Shown one piece after another: positions 1-6,275 of a stretch of DNA of 24,293 bases. The notes beneath the pieces were generated by a model, which worked only from the letters and a program-made list of their open reading frames with translations, made no database searches and was not told the DNA's origin. A program made the position numbers and the translations under genes. The DNA is from JBAYNW01 sp041678605 (GTDB taxonomy: Bacteria; Cyanobacteriota; Vampirovibrionia; Gastranaerophilales; Gastranaerophilaceae), in the NCBI GenBank assembly GCA_041678605.1, contig JBAYNW010000027.1, positions 1-24,293 on the forward strand. Reading direction: 5' to 3'. Positions within the stretch are counted from its first letter, which is position 1. Every line of letters begins with the position of its first letter.

Positions 1-12
1 TACTAAACTCAT
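1..12 (-). CDS. Probable 5' end of a leftward gene running off the window
   Basis: On the minus strand an ATG at 12-10 is followed by four open codons (M-S-L-V) before the window ends. It is preceded by a strong Shine-Dalgarno sequence AGGAGGG (25-19) at 6-nt spacing. A TATAAT box lies further upstream at 54-49. Nothing about the product can be said from four codons. The call rests only on the quality of the ribosome binding site and promoter. Confidence 0.4.
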
Positions 13-18
13 CTAAAA

Positions 19-77
19 CCCTCCTGTAATATTACTTTTACAGGTATTATTATATCAAAAATCAAGCCATTTGTACA
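19..77 (-). promoter_or_regulatory. Promoter and hairpin leader of the leftward edge gene
   Basis: Minus strand: TATAAT at 54-49 with a weak -35 (TGTACA, 77-72, 17-nt spacer). The start site would fall near 42. Just inside the transcript, CCTGTAA (44-38) can pair with TTACAGG (29-23), and the last bases of that arm are part of the AGGAGGG ribosome binding site. A 5'-end hairpin touching the ribosome site could stabilise the mRNA or limit translation. This is read by eye and not folded. Confidence 0.35.
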
Positions 78-475
78 TGCTTTTTACGAAATTCCTGACT
101 ACTTTTTCCGTAAGCTCAGTTTTGGGCGAATTGCTTAATAAAAATTAACAAATCCCTTATTTAGTAACGGCTCAGGTCGGCAAGAAATAATTACACCGCT
201 TAAAACCTACACTGCTGCGTCATTGATGCAAGACTTGTTTGCATTTTTACCTGAGCCATTTTTATTGTTAACAAATGTGAAGGCGATTTTCCTTGATATT
301 GCTGGGTTTTAAAAATTTTTTAATTTTTTTTTAAAAAAACTAGCAAATTTTTTTTTTACGGTTTTTGAAATATTCGTAGGATCTTTTTGATCGTTTCTGT
401 GAGAGTATTCGAAAAACATTTTCCATGTTCTCATTAGCAATAAGATAGTAGTAGGAAGAAAAATAGGAGAAAAAA
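78..475. other. Intergenic region between divergent genes, with an inverted repeat
   Basis: I see no credible gene here. GGCTCAGGT at 169-177 pairs exactly with ACCTGAGCC at 249-257, enclosing about 70 nt that contain a smaller ATGCAA/TTGCAT hairpin near 222-245. This could be a structured RNA or a degenerate mobile repeat. From about 306 to 360 there are long A and T homopolymer runs. No convincing -35/-10 pair was found for the rightward GAPDH gene. Its ribosome site AGGAGA is at 465-470. Confidence 0.4.
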
Positions 476-1714
476 ATGATTAGCAAAATTAGTCAACGTG
501 TTATTCCTTCACAAAATTTAGGAATACAAAAAAAAGCAAAAGCCCAGAAGGTAGCGTTTACAGGGACCCCCGCTCAGGAAATTAGAGTTGCAATAAATGC
601 GGGAACAGGCAGAATAGGGAAAAATGCTTTTCAGCAAATTACAGAACACTTTAGCCGATATAACGAAACATTGGAACAAATAGTCGGCGATATCAGAAAT
701 CTTCCCGTAAAATTAAAATTAGTTGCAATGAATGTTGGAACACCTGATAAAGTAAATGATATTGCAGGAATTATGAGACATGATTCAGTTATGGGATATT
801 TCCCTGCTAATTTGAAATCTGTTATTGAAGATGGTAAAAACTACCTTCTTGTAGGAGAAGGAAATTCTCAAGAAAAAATCCGTATTTTTGGAGAAAGAAA
901 TATTCCAAATTGGGCTGATGTAGATGCAGACATTGTTATAGATGCAACCGGAGCTTTGACAACTACTGAAAAATTAGCAGGACACTTAGAAAACGGAGCA
1001 AAAAGAGTATTGTTGTCAGCACCGCCTAAGGGAGATGGCGTAAATTCGTATATTTTCGGCGTCAACCATAATTTATTGACACCGGAAGAAAAAATAGTGT
1101 CCAACGCCAGCTGTACCACAAACTGTCTTTCCACATTAACATCTATTATCAAGCACGTATTCGGCATTTCCGAAGGAATGGCAGAAACAATACACGGCCT
1201 TACTCAAACTCAATTTATCCATGATAAAGGCTATGCTTCAAAGTTAAGATCGGGGCTGGATAATATTATTCCTACCACCACAGGAGCAGCAAAAGAAACC
1301 GGAAAAGTTATACCTGAACTCAATAAGAAATTATTGGCTGACGCACTTAGAGTTCCAAATTTGGATGGAAGCTTGGTTTCAGCCTATTATAATTTGTTAA
1401 AAAATGCATCTCCAGATGAGATAATAGACGTTTTAAGAATGGCAAATAAATCTCAAGAATTAAGGCGTTTTATCGGAGAAGCACCTGCAAATTCGACCTC
1501 TAAGGATATTCTTGGAAGAATGGAAAATGCGATATTTATTCCGGAATCCGTTAAAACAGTCGGACCTATGGCACATGTAAAGGCTTGGTATGATAATGAA
1601 TTCGGTTACACCAGAAATTTACTTGACACAGCCAGACTAATGGGTGCACAAATGAAGGGTGTTGAATATAACCCTAGAACAATTAAACAGGTTCTTCCTG
1701 ATTTAATAGGTTAA
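476..1714 (+). CDS. gap: Glyceraldehyde-3-phosphate dehydrogenase with N-terminal extension
   Basis: Oxidises glyceraldehyde 3-phosphate to 1,3-bisphosphoglycerate in glycolysis. Family marks: the catalytic-Cys motif SNASCTTNCL (Cys213), the catalytic His in TIHG (His240), NIIPTTTGAAKE (263-274) and WYDNEFGYTR near the C terminus (371-380). At 412 aa it is longer than the usual ~335. About 35 residues precede the dinucleotide fold, and this tail ends in KVAFTG (25-30), a motif seen on other proteins here. The usual NGFGRIGR is NAGTGRIGK. The Asp after the second beta strand (usual N-D, here N-V at 86-87) that binds the adenosine ribose in NAD-dependent enzymes is absent, so cofactor choice is uncertain. 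Start chosen from AGGAGA 5 nt upstream. Single gene, followed by a hairpin terminator. Confidence 0.93.
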   Translation: MISKISQRVIPSQNLGIQKKAKAQKVAFTGTPAQEIRVAINAGTGRIGKNAFQQITEHFSRYNETLEQIVGDIRNLPVKLKLVAMNVGTPDKVNDIAGIMRHDSVMGYFPANLKSVIEDGKNYLLVGEGNSQEKIRIFGERNIPNWADVDADIVIDATGALTTTEKLAGHLENGAKRVLLSAPPKGDGVNSYIFGVNHNLLTPEEKIVSNASCTTNCLSTLTSIIKHVFGISEGMAETIHGLTQTQFIHDKGYASKLRSGLDNIIPTTTGAAKETGKVIPELNKKLLADALRVPNLDGSLVSAYYNLLKNASPDEIIDVLRMANKSQELRRFIGEAPANSTSKDILGRMENAIFIPESVKTVGPMAHVKAWYDNEFGYTRNLLDTARLMGAQMKGVEYNPRTIKQVLPDLIG

Positions 1715-1732
1715 TTGAAAGCCTATAAACAA

Positions 1733-1766
1733 AAAGGGTTCGGTAAAATTTTGCCGAACCCCTTTG
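1733..1766. terminator. Bidirectional hairpin terminator between gap and aspA
   Basis: GGGTTCGG (1736-1743) pairs with CCGAACCC (1754-1761) around an AT-rich loop. The stem is flanked by AAA on the left and TTT on the right, so either strand ends its hairpin in a short U run. It lies between the convergent gap and aspA genes and probably serves both. Confidence 0.8.
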
Positions 1767-1781
1767 CTTATTCAAGTTTCT

Positions 1782-3167
1782 TCATAAAGCCAAAACGCAC
1801 TCCGCAGAGATTAAGTATTCAAATTCTTCCTCACTTATCAAGCCGTTTTGCAAAACATATTCTTTTACGGTAATTTTACTGTCTTTTAGTTTCTCAGAAA
1901 TTTCCGAAAGCTTTTCATAGCCCAGTTTAGGCAAAAGTGCAGTTAAAATTGCAGTACCGGAATGCAAATCCGACTTAATTTTTTCTTCATTAGCTCTAAT
2001 CCCATCAATACATTTTTTGGCTAAAATTTTATTTGTATTTATCAGCAAACTCAGGCTTTCCAGCAGAGAGAAGGCAATCAGGGGCATGTTCTGGTTTAAT
2101 TCCAGCTGCCCTAAAGCGGTTGCATGGCTTATTATTGAGTCATTTCCGAGAACCTTGAGTCCGATTTGGGCAACCATTTCGGCAATAACGGGGTTTACTT
2201 TACCGGGCATAATTGAAGAACCTGCCTGTACAGGGGGCAAATGTATTTCGCCGTAAGAACTTAAAAGCCTCAGGTCGTTAGAAATTTTTATTAAATTTGT
2301 CGCATGTGCTTTTAAAATTCCGGAAACTTCACTGAACACATCAGCATTTTGGGTATTTTCAACTAAATTCTCCGCTCTCGCAAGCCCAATCCCCGTCAAT
2401 TCTCTCAGATTTTCAATTACACCGAAAATATATTGCTTGGTGGCACCAAGCCCCGTCCCGATTGCCGTCCCGCCTAAGTTTACAACCCGCAAACGCTCTT
2501 CACACTTGTAAATTCTCCATCTATCGCGAGAAATCGCTTCAGCATAGGCGGAAAATTCTTTGCCTAAAGTCGTCAAAACAGCTTCCACAAGTTGCGTTCT
2601 GCCGATTTTTACAACGTCCGAAAACTCCTGCTCTTTTCTTTGCAATGCTTCCTGCAACTCGATTACAGATTTTTCAAGCTTCCTGAATTTGTATATTGCG
2701 GCTATTTTTACGGCTGTCGGGAAAGTATCATTCGTTGATTGGTATCTATTAACGTCATTTAGCGGAGAAATTATATCATAAGAGCCTTTTTCTTTGCCTA
2801 AAATTCCCAACGCTCTATTTGCGATAACCTCATTAACGTTCATATTAAGTGAAGTTCCGGCCCCGCCCTGAAGTGCATCGACGACAATGTATTCATTCAA
2901 TTTTCCCTCAGCCATTTCTTCACAAGCCTGAATAATTGCACTTTGAGTATCTCCCTCGCCCCTTGCGGGAGAGGGTTGGGATGAGGGGTGCATCTCGCTA
3001 ATAGTTTTAGTTGCTGCCAACTTAACAAGCCCGTAAGCTTTTATTAAATCTTCGTCAATTTTGTAACCCGAAACGGGAAAGTTTTCCGCAGCACGGTGTG
3101 TGTGAATCCCGCTGTAAGACTCCACAGGGATTTCAACTGTTCCCAATATATCGTGTTCAAACCGCAT
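1782..3167 (-). CDS. aspA: Aspartate ammonia-lyase
   Basis: Converts L-aspartate to fumarate and ammonia; member of the aspartase/fumarase superfamily. Seen: GGAGTSLNMNVNEVIANRA (about 101-119), the STND segment (144-147), GRTQL (189-193), and the superfamily signature GSSIMPGKVNP (316-326) forming the mobile catalytic loop. The 461-aa length is normal. Residues about 60-72 (start HPSSQP) are not typical of the family. They are encoded by a GC-rich palindrome (2953-2988) that sits in frame in a loop before the AIIQACEE helix. The start codon lies inside the end of hydF (11-nt overlap), which suggests translational coupling. The ammonia may feed hydrogenase cofactor assembly (inference), with fumarate available as an electron acceptor. 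A plain class II fumarase is less likely, given the GTSLNMN and GRTQL forms. Confidence 0.88.
   Translation of the reverse strand: MRFEHDILGTVEIPVESYSGIHTHRAAENFPVSGYKIDEDLIKAYGLVKLAATKTISEMHPSSQPSPARGEGDTQSAIIQACEEMAEGKLNEYIVVDALQGGAGTSLNMNVNEVIANRALGILGKEKGSYDIISPLNDVNRYQSTNDTFPTAVKIAAIYKFRKLEKSVIELQEALQRKEQEFSDVVKIGRTQLVEAVLTTLGKEFSAYAEAISRDRWRIYKCEERLRVVNLGGTAIGTGLGATKQYIFGVIENLRELTGIGLARAENLVENTQNADVFSEVSGILKAHATNLIKISNDLRLLSSYGEIHLPPVQAGSSIMPGKVNPVIAEMVAQIGLKVLGNDSIISHATALGQLELNQNMPLIAFSLLESLSLLINTNKILAKKCIDGIRANEEKIKSDLHSGTAILTALLPKLGYEKLSEISEKLKDSKITVKEYVLQNGLISEEEFEYLISAECVLAL
2953..2988. repeat. GC-rich palindromic element inside aspA
   Basis: CCCTCGCCC (2953-2961) and GGGAGAGGG (2967-2975) form a hairpin with one mismatch around a CTTGC loop. 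It is followed by TTGGGATGAGGGG (2976-2988). As delimited the element is 36 nt, a multiple of three, and it encodes about 12 Pro/Ser/Gly/Arg-rich residues of AspA without breaking the frame. The same hairpin and the same TTGGG..TGAGGGG tail occur in hydF. Confidence 0.7.
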
Positions 3168-4455
3168 TTTTCAACCCCTCATAAATATTTTTCGCACTTT
3201 CAAACGGTCCCAAAGCCCTTTCAAATATGCCTAATGAATAGGCGATTGTCAACCCGTAGTTGGTAATCGGGACATTTGCCCGCCTGGCCTTTAAGATGCG
3301 TGATAGAATTTCACGCCGATTGGTCATGCATGCTCCACAGTGGATTATCAGTGAGTAATCTTTTAGGTTCTCGGGAAAATCATGCCCCGCATAATGTTCG
3401 AATTTAAGTTTTTTGCCTGTATATTGAGCAAGCCATCGGGGGATTTTAACCCTGCCGATGTCATCACCGATTGGGTGATGTGTACAGGACTCGCAAATTA
3501 GAATTTTGTCGCCGGACCTTAAATTTTCTATCGCAAGTGTTCCCTTCACAAATTCGTTTAAGTCACCCTTCAATCTTGCAAAAAGTATTGAAAAAGAGGT
3601 TAATTTTATATTTTTGGGAACATCTGCAGATACTTTTAAAAATGCCTGAGAATCTGTGATTACAAGAGCAGGCGGAGTTCTTAAATTATCCAGAGTTTTC
3701 CTCAACTCTCTTTCCTTCGTGACAATTACGATTGAGTCGTTATCCAGCAAATCCCTAATTGTCTGCACCTGCGGTAAAATCAAACGTCCTTTTGGGGCTT
3801 CCAAATCAATCGGCACAACCAAAACTGCGGTTTCGCCGGCAGGGATTAAGTCGGAAGCGATACTTGCGTCAGAAAAAAATTCTTCCGGAACGTTGTTTAT
3901 TATCGCCTGTCTTAAATCGCCAATCCCTTTGTTTAAAAGTGCGGAGGCGTAAATTGTATCGACATCGTATTTTTTGAGTCTGGCAAATGACCCCTCACCC
4001 AATTTTTCTAACACTCGAGATTCACTCTCGTGTTGAAAAATCCCCTCTCCCTCAAGGGGTGAGGGTAAGAGTTTGTCAATTTTGTTTACAACGATAATGA
4101 AAGGGGTTTTTCTTGTTTGAAATTCTTTAATTAAACGCTCTTCAAACTCGTTAAATCCGGTGAAATCACATGCGATTACCGCCAAATCGATTCTGTCTAT
4201 AACTTTTTTGGTTTTTTCAACCCTTTGGACTCCCAAAGCCCCTTCGTCATCTATTCCCGCGGTATCTACAAACAAAACCGGTCCCAGCGGAAGCAATTCC
4301 ATTGATTTTTCAACGGGGTCAGTGGTTGTTCCTGCTGTGGCTGAAACAATGGAAATATCCTGTTTTGTCAAAGCGTTCAGGATGCTTGATTTGCCGACAT
4401 TTCTTCTGCCAAAAATTCCTATGTGGACTCTCATTCCTTTTGGTGCGGTTTGCAT
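3157..4455 (-). CDS. hydF: [FeFe]-hydrogenase maturation GTPase HydF
   Basis: Scaffold and GTPase that receives the 2Fe precursor made by HydE and HydG and delivers it to HydA. N-terminal GTPase domain: P-loop GRRNVGKS (16-23), DTAG (64-67), NKID (124-127), SAL (171-173). The C-terminal cluster domain carries CTHH (Cys324) and HCGACM (Cys373, Cys376), matching the family CxH...HCxxC pattern. Total length 432 aa. Between NKID and the SA motif there are about 40 residues, where other HydF proteins have about 20-25. The extra residues 131-155 are encoded by a palindromic element (3991-4065). An AAAGGGG ribosome site precedes the chosen ATG, and a second ATG seven codons later is possible. First gene of a hydF-aspA pair. 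HydE, HydG and the hydrogenase itself are not in the window. Confidence 0.93.
   Translation of the reverse strand: MQTAPKGMRVHIGIFGRRNVGKSSILNALTKQDISIVSATAGTTTDPVEKSMELLPLGPVLFVDTAGIDDEGALGVQRVEKTKKVIDRIDLAVIACDFTGFNEFEERLIKEFQTRKTPFIIVVNKIDKLLPSPLEGEGIFQHESESRVLEKLGEGSFARLKKYDVDTIYASALLNKGIGDLRQAIINNVPEEFFSDASIASDLIPAGETAVLVVPIDLEAPKGRLILPQVQTIRDLLDNDSIVIVTKERELRKTLDNLRTPPALVITDSQAFLKVSADVPKNIKLTSFSILFARLKGDLNEFVKGTLAIENLRSGDKILICESCTHHPIGDDIGRVKIPRWLAQYTGKKLKFEHYAGHDFPENLKDYSLIIHCGACMTNRREILSRILKARRANVPITNYGLTIAYSLGIFERALGPFESAKNIYEGLKNAV
3991..4065. repeat. Palindromic element with nested hairpin inside hydF
   Basis: CCCCTCACCC (3991-4000) can pair with GGGTGAGGG at the far end (4057-4065). 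On the minus strand the right part is a hairpin CCCTCACCC-CTTGA-GGGAGAGGG. Between the arms lies an AT-flanked inner hairpin (AACAC..GAGA / TCTC..GTGTT, about 4010-4035). As delimited the element is 75 nt, 25 codons, and leaves the hydF frame open. Compared with the aspA copy it has an extra ~40 nt between the hairpin and the TTGGGTGAGGGG arm. Confidence 0.7.
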
Positions 4456-4492
4456 TTGGCCCCTTTCGTCTTACATTAACCTTACACTAATA

Positions 4493-4521
4493 TTACCACA
4501 TACACATTTTTGTAGTATAAT
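4493..4521 (+). promoter_or_regulatory. Promoter of lpxI
   Basis: TTACCA (4493-4498), 17-nt spacer, TATAAT (4516-4521): a good housekeeping-type promoter. It predicts a leader of about 28 nt carrying AGAGGAGA before the lpxI ATG. It lies in the gap between divergent hydF and lpxI. I see no equally good promoter for hydF on the other strand. Confidence 0.65.
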
Positions 4522-4555
4522 TTTTTTCATAGTCAAGAGGAGAATATTTGGAATT

Positions 4556-5371
4556 ATGTCGATAACTTTGGAACAAAAACAGGGACTAATCGCAGGTGAC
4601 GGGTTTTTGCCCGTTAAAATGGCTCAATATGCTAAGGATAACGGTTTTGATGTTGTTGCCGTGTCTTTTTCCGCAGACAATTGCAGCCAATTAAAAAAAT
4701 ACTGTTCAAAAGTTTATTCCTGCTCACCGGGGGAAGTTTTAAAAATCCAAAAAATTCTGGAAACGGAAGGAATTAAACAACTTACTTTTTTGGGTAAGGT
4801 CCACAAAGGTTTGATACTTAAACGCCCCAAGTTCGATTCAAAGGCTTTGGAGTTAGTCAGAAATGCGGTTAGACTGAATGATGATGAAGTTATGCTTTCG
4901 ATTGTCAATGAGCTGGAAAAAATCGGTATAACTGTTTTGGACCAAACTATTTTTATTAAGAATTTAATGATTCCGGCCGGAATTCTGGGGAAATTGAAAC
5001 CGACGCCAAATCAAATGGATGACGTAAATTACGGATTTTCGCTGGCAAAGGAAATGGGCAAATTGGATGTCGGGCAGTCTGTTGTGATAAAAGACAAGAT
5101 GATTATGGCGGTTGAGGCGATTGAGGGAACGGATAAATGTATCAGGAGAGGAGCAAAGCTTGCCAAAAGCGGTGCCGCAGTGATTAAAGTTTCAAAGCCT
5201 TCGCAGGATAAACGTTTTGATATTCCGACAGTCGGGCTAACAACGCTTCAGACAATGAAAAAATACAGGGCAAATCTTTTGACGGTAGAGGCAAATGAAA
5301 CGATTATCGTGGATCAGGAAAAGGTAATAAAATACGCAGATAAGAATAACATCATAATCATGGCGGTATAA
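4556..5371 (+). CDS. lpxI: UDP-2,3-diacylglucosamine pyrophosphatase LpxI
   Basis: Hydrolyses UDP-2,3-diacylglucosamine to lipid X and UMP, the step of lipid A synthesis before LpxB, in organisms lacking LpxH. Seen: GLIAGDGFLP at the N terminus (10-19), the EGTD motif with a following RRGAKLA segment, and a C-terminal KPSQDKRFDIPTVGLTTL block, all characteristic of the LpxI (DUF1009) family. Length 271 aa, normal. The open frame extends upstream to 4160 but runs antisense through hydF. The ATG at 4556 follows AGAGGAGA and is where family similarity begins. The pathway partner lpxB starts 2.5 kb downstream, after a toxin-antitoxin/IS block. Confidence 0.9.
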   Translation: MSITLEQKQGLIAGDGFLPVKMAQYAKDNGFDVVAVSFSADNCSQLKKYCSKVYSCSPGEVLKIQKILETEGIKQLTFLGKVHKGLILKRPKFDSKALELVRNAVRLNDDEVMLSIVNELEKIGITVLDQTIFIKNLMIPAGILGKLKPTPNQMDDVNYGFSLAKEMGKLDVGQSVVIKDKMIMAVEAIEGTDKCIRRGAKLAKSGAAVIKVSKPSQDKRFDIPTVGLTTLQTMKKYRANLLTVEANETIIVDQEKVIKYADKNNIIIMAV

Positions 5372-5387
5372 GGGGCAAAAATCAAGG

Positions 5388-5669
5388 ATGATAAAATCTT
5401 TCAAATGCAAAGAAACAGAAAAAATTTGGAATGAAATATTTTCTAAAAAATTTCCGCCTGAAATTCAAAAACGGGCTTTGCAAAAACTTTTACTTATAGA
5501 ATACGCTAACTGCCTTTTTGATTTAAAGATTCCGCCAAAAAACTGCCTTGAAGCCTTAAAGGGTAATAGGCAAGGACAATATTCAATAAGAGTTAATAAT
5601 CAATACAGAATTTGTTTCAGATGGCTGGATAATCATGCCTTTGAAGTAGAAATTGTGGACTATCACTGA
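5388..5669 (+). CDS. higB: HigB-type toxin (RelE superfamily mRNA interferase)
   Basis: Predicted ribosome-dependent mRNA-cutting toxin of a type II toxin-antitoxin pair. At 93 aa it has the HigB/RelE length. Typical blocks: an N-terminal IKSFKCKETEKIW helix start, LEALKGNRQGQYSIRVN in the middle, YRICFRW, and the family's closing VEIVDYH at the very end. It begins 16 nt after the lpxI stop, so it may be read through from the lpxI promoter. The antitoxin gene follows 93 nt downstream with its own strong promoter. Toxin-first order is usual for higBA. Confidence 0.9.
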   Translation: MIKSFKCKETEKIWNEIFSKKFPPEIQKRALQKLLLIEYANCLFDLKIPPKNCLEALKGNRQGQYSIRVNNQYRICFRWLDNHAFEVEIVDYH

Positions 5670-5707
5670 TTTATTGCCAAATGCTTTTTTGCTTCAAAAG
5701 AGCGGGG

Positions 5708-5736
5708 TTGACATTACGTGGTACGTACTGTATAAT
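5708..5736 (+). promoter_or_regulatory. Consensus promoter of higA with palindromic operator candidate
   Basis: TTGACA (5708-5713), exactly 17 nt, TATAAT (5731-5736): a perfect sigma70 consensus placed between toxin and antitoxin. The spacer holds the 8-bp palindrome GTACGTAC and a neighbouring ACGT, a plausible binding site for HigA or the HigBA complex. This arrangement would give extra antitoxin independently of toxin. Confidence 0.85.
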
Positions 5737-5762
5737 AATAAGTAAGATAAGGAATTTTAGAA

Positions 5763-6056
5763 ATGCAATACATTGATTTGCCAACCGTTGGCGAAATACT
5801 TACAGAAGAATTTATTGAACCGTTCAACCTTTCGCAAAATGCATTGGCAAGGGCGATTTTTGTACCGCCAAATCGTATCCATCAAATAATAAAAGGGACA
5901 AGAAGTATTACGGTTGATACTGACCTTCGTTTGTGCAAACTTTTTGGAATGTCTGACGGATATTTTTTAAGGCTGCAAGAAGGTATTGAAATAAGAAAAA
6001 CGAAACGCAAAATATCCGAAGAGATTGATAACATAAAGACTTTAAAAGAGGCGTAA
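5763..6056 (+). CDS. higA: HigA-type antitoxin, XRE-family DNA-binding protein
   Basis: Antitoxin that neutralises HigB and represses its own promoter. Length 97 aa. Family blocks in order: PTVGEILTEEFIEPFNLSQ, ALARAIFVPPNRIHQIIKG (helix-turn-helix, about residues 20-46), then ITVDTDLRLCKLFGMSDGYFLRLQ. Start fixed by ATAAGGA about 9 nt upstream and by the promoter at 5708-5736. The stop is immediately followed by the first arm of a large palindrome, which can act as its terminator. Confidence 0.93.
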   Translation: MQYIDLPTVGEILTEEFIEPFNLSQNALARAIFVPPNRIHQIIKGTRSITVDTDLRLCKLFGMSDGYFLRLQEGIEIRKTKRKISEEIDNIKTLKEA

Positions 6057-6247
6057 AAGAGGTGACTGTTTAAACAGCCCCCTCTTAACAACTAACGTCG
6101 TGCCGGAACATGGGTTATCGGCTCCTCGTAGAATGTCCTTAATCCGGCATCCCACACATGAGATCCCGAACTAAGGACAATCCATTTTAAAACCAATAAT
6201 TCATGTTTCGGGATGACGAGGGGGGATGTTTGAGACAGCCCCCTCTT
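6057..6247. repeat. Large nested palindrome, copy 1 (with terminator-like arms)
   Basis: Core 6096-6218 (123 nt): the ends CGTCGTGCCGGAACA and TGTTTCGGGATGACG are near-complementary. Inside, TGTCCTTA (6134-6141) pairs with TAAGGACA (6172-6179). Outside the core each flank is itself a hairpin: AAGAGG-tga-CTGTTTAAACAG-ccc-CCTCTT (6057-6086) and GAGGGGG/CCCCCTC (6218-6245). The two flanks are also complementary to each other. An inverted second copy of the core, also 123 nt, is at 12190-12312. The left hairpin probably terminates higA transcription. Confidence 0.75.
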
Positions 6248-6275
6248 AACCTACCAGAACTCTTATTGTTTTATG

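Noticed and set aside
169..257. tRNA or known riboswitch in the left intergenic region
   Set aside because: No cloverleaf, T-loop or recognisable aptamer core. Only a stem and a small hairpin are visible.
868..1167. Minus-strand frame inside gap
   Set aside because: Antisense shadow of a well-conserved enzyme gene.
4160..4555. Upstream in-frame extension of lpxI (132 codons)
   Set aside because: It runs antisense through hydF and lacks family similarity. The ribosome site and promoter place the start at 4556.
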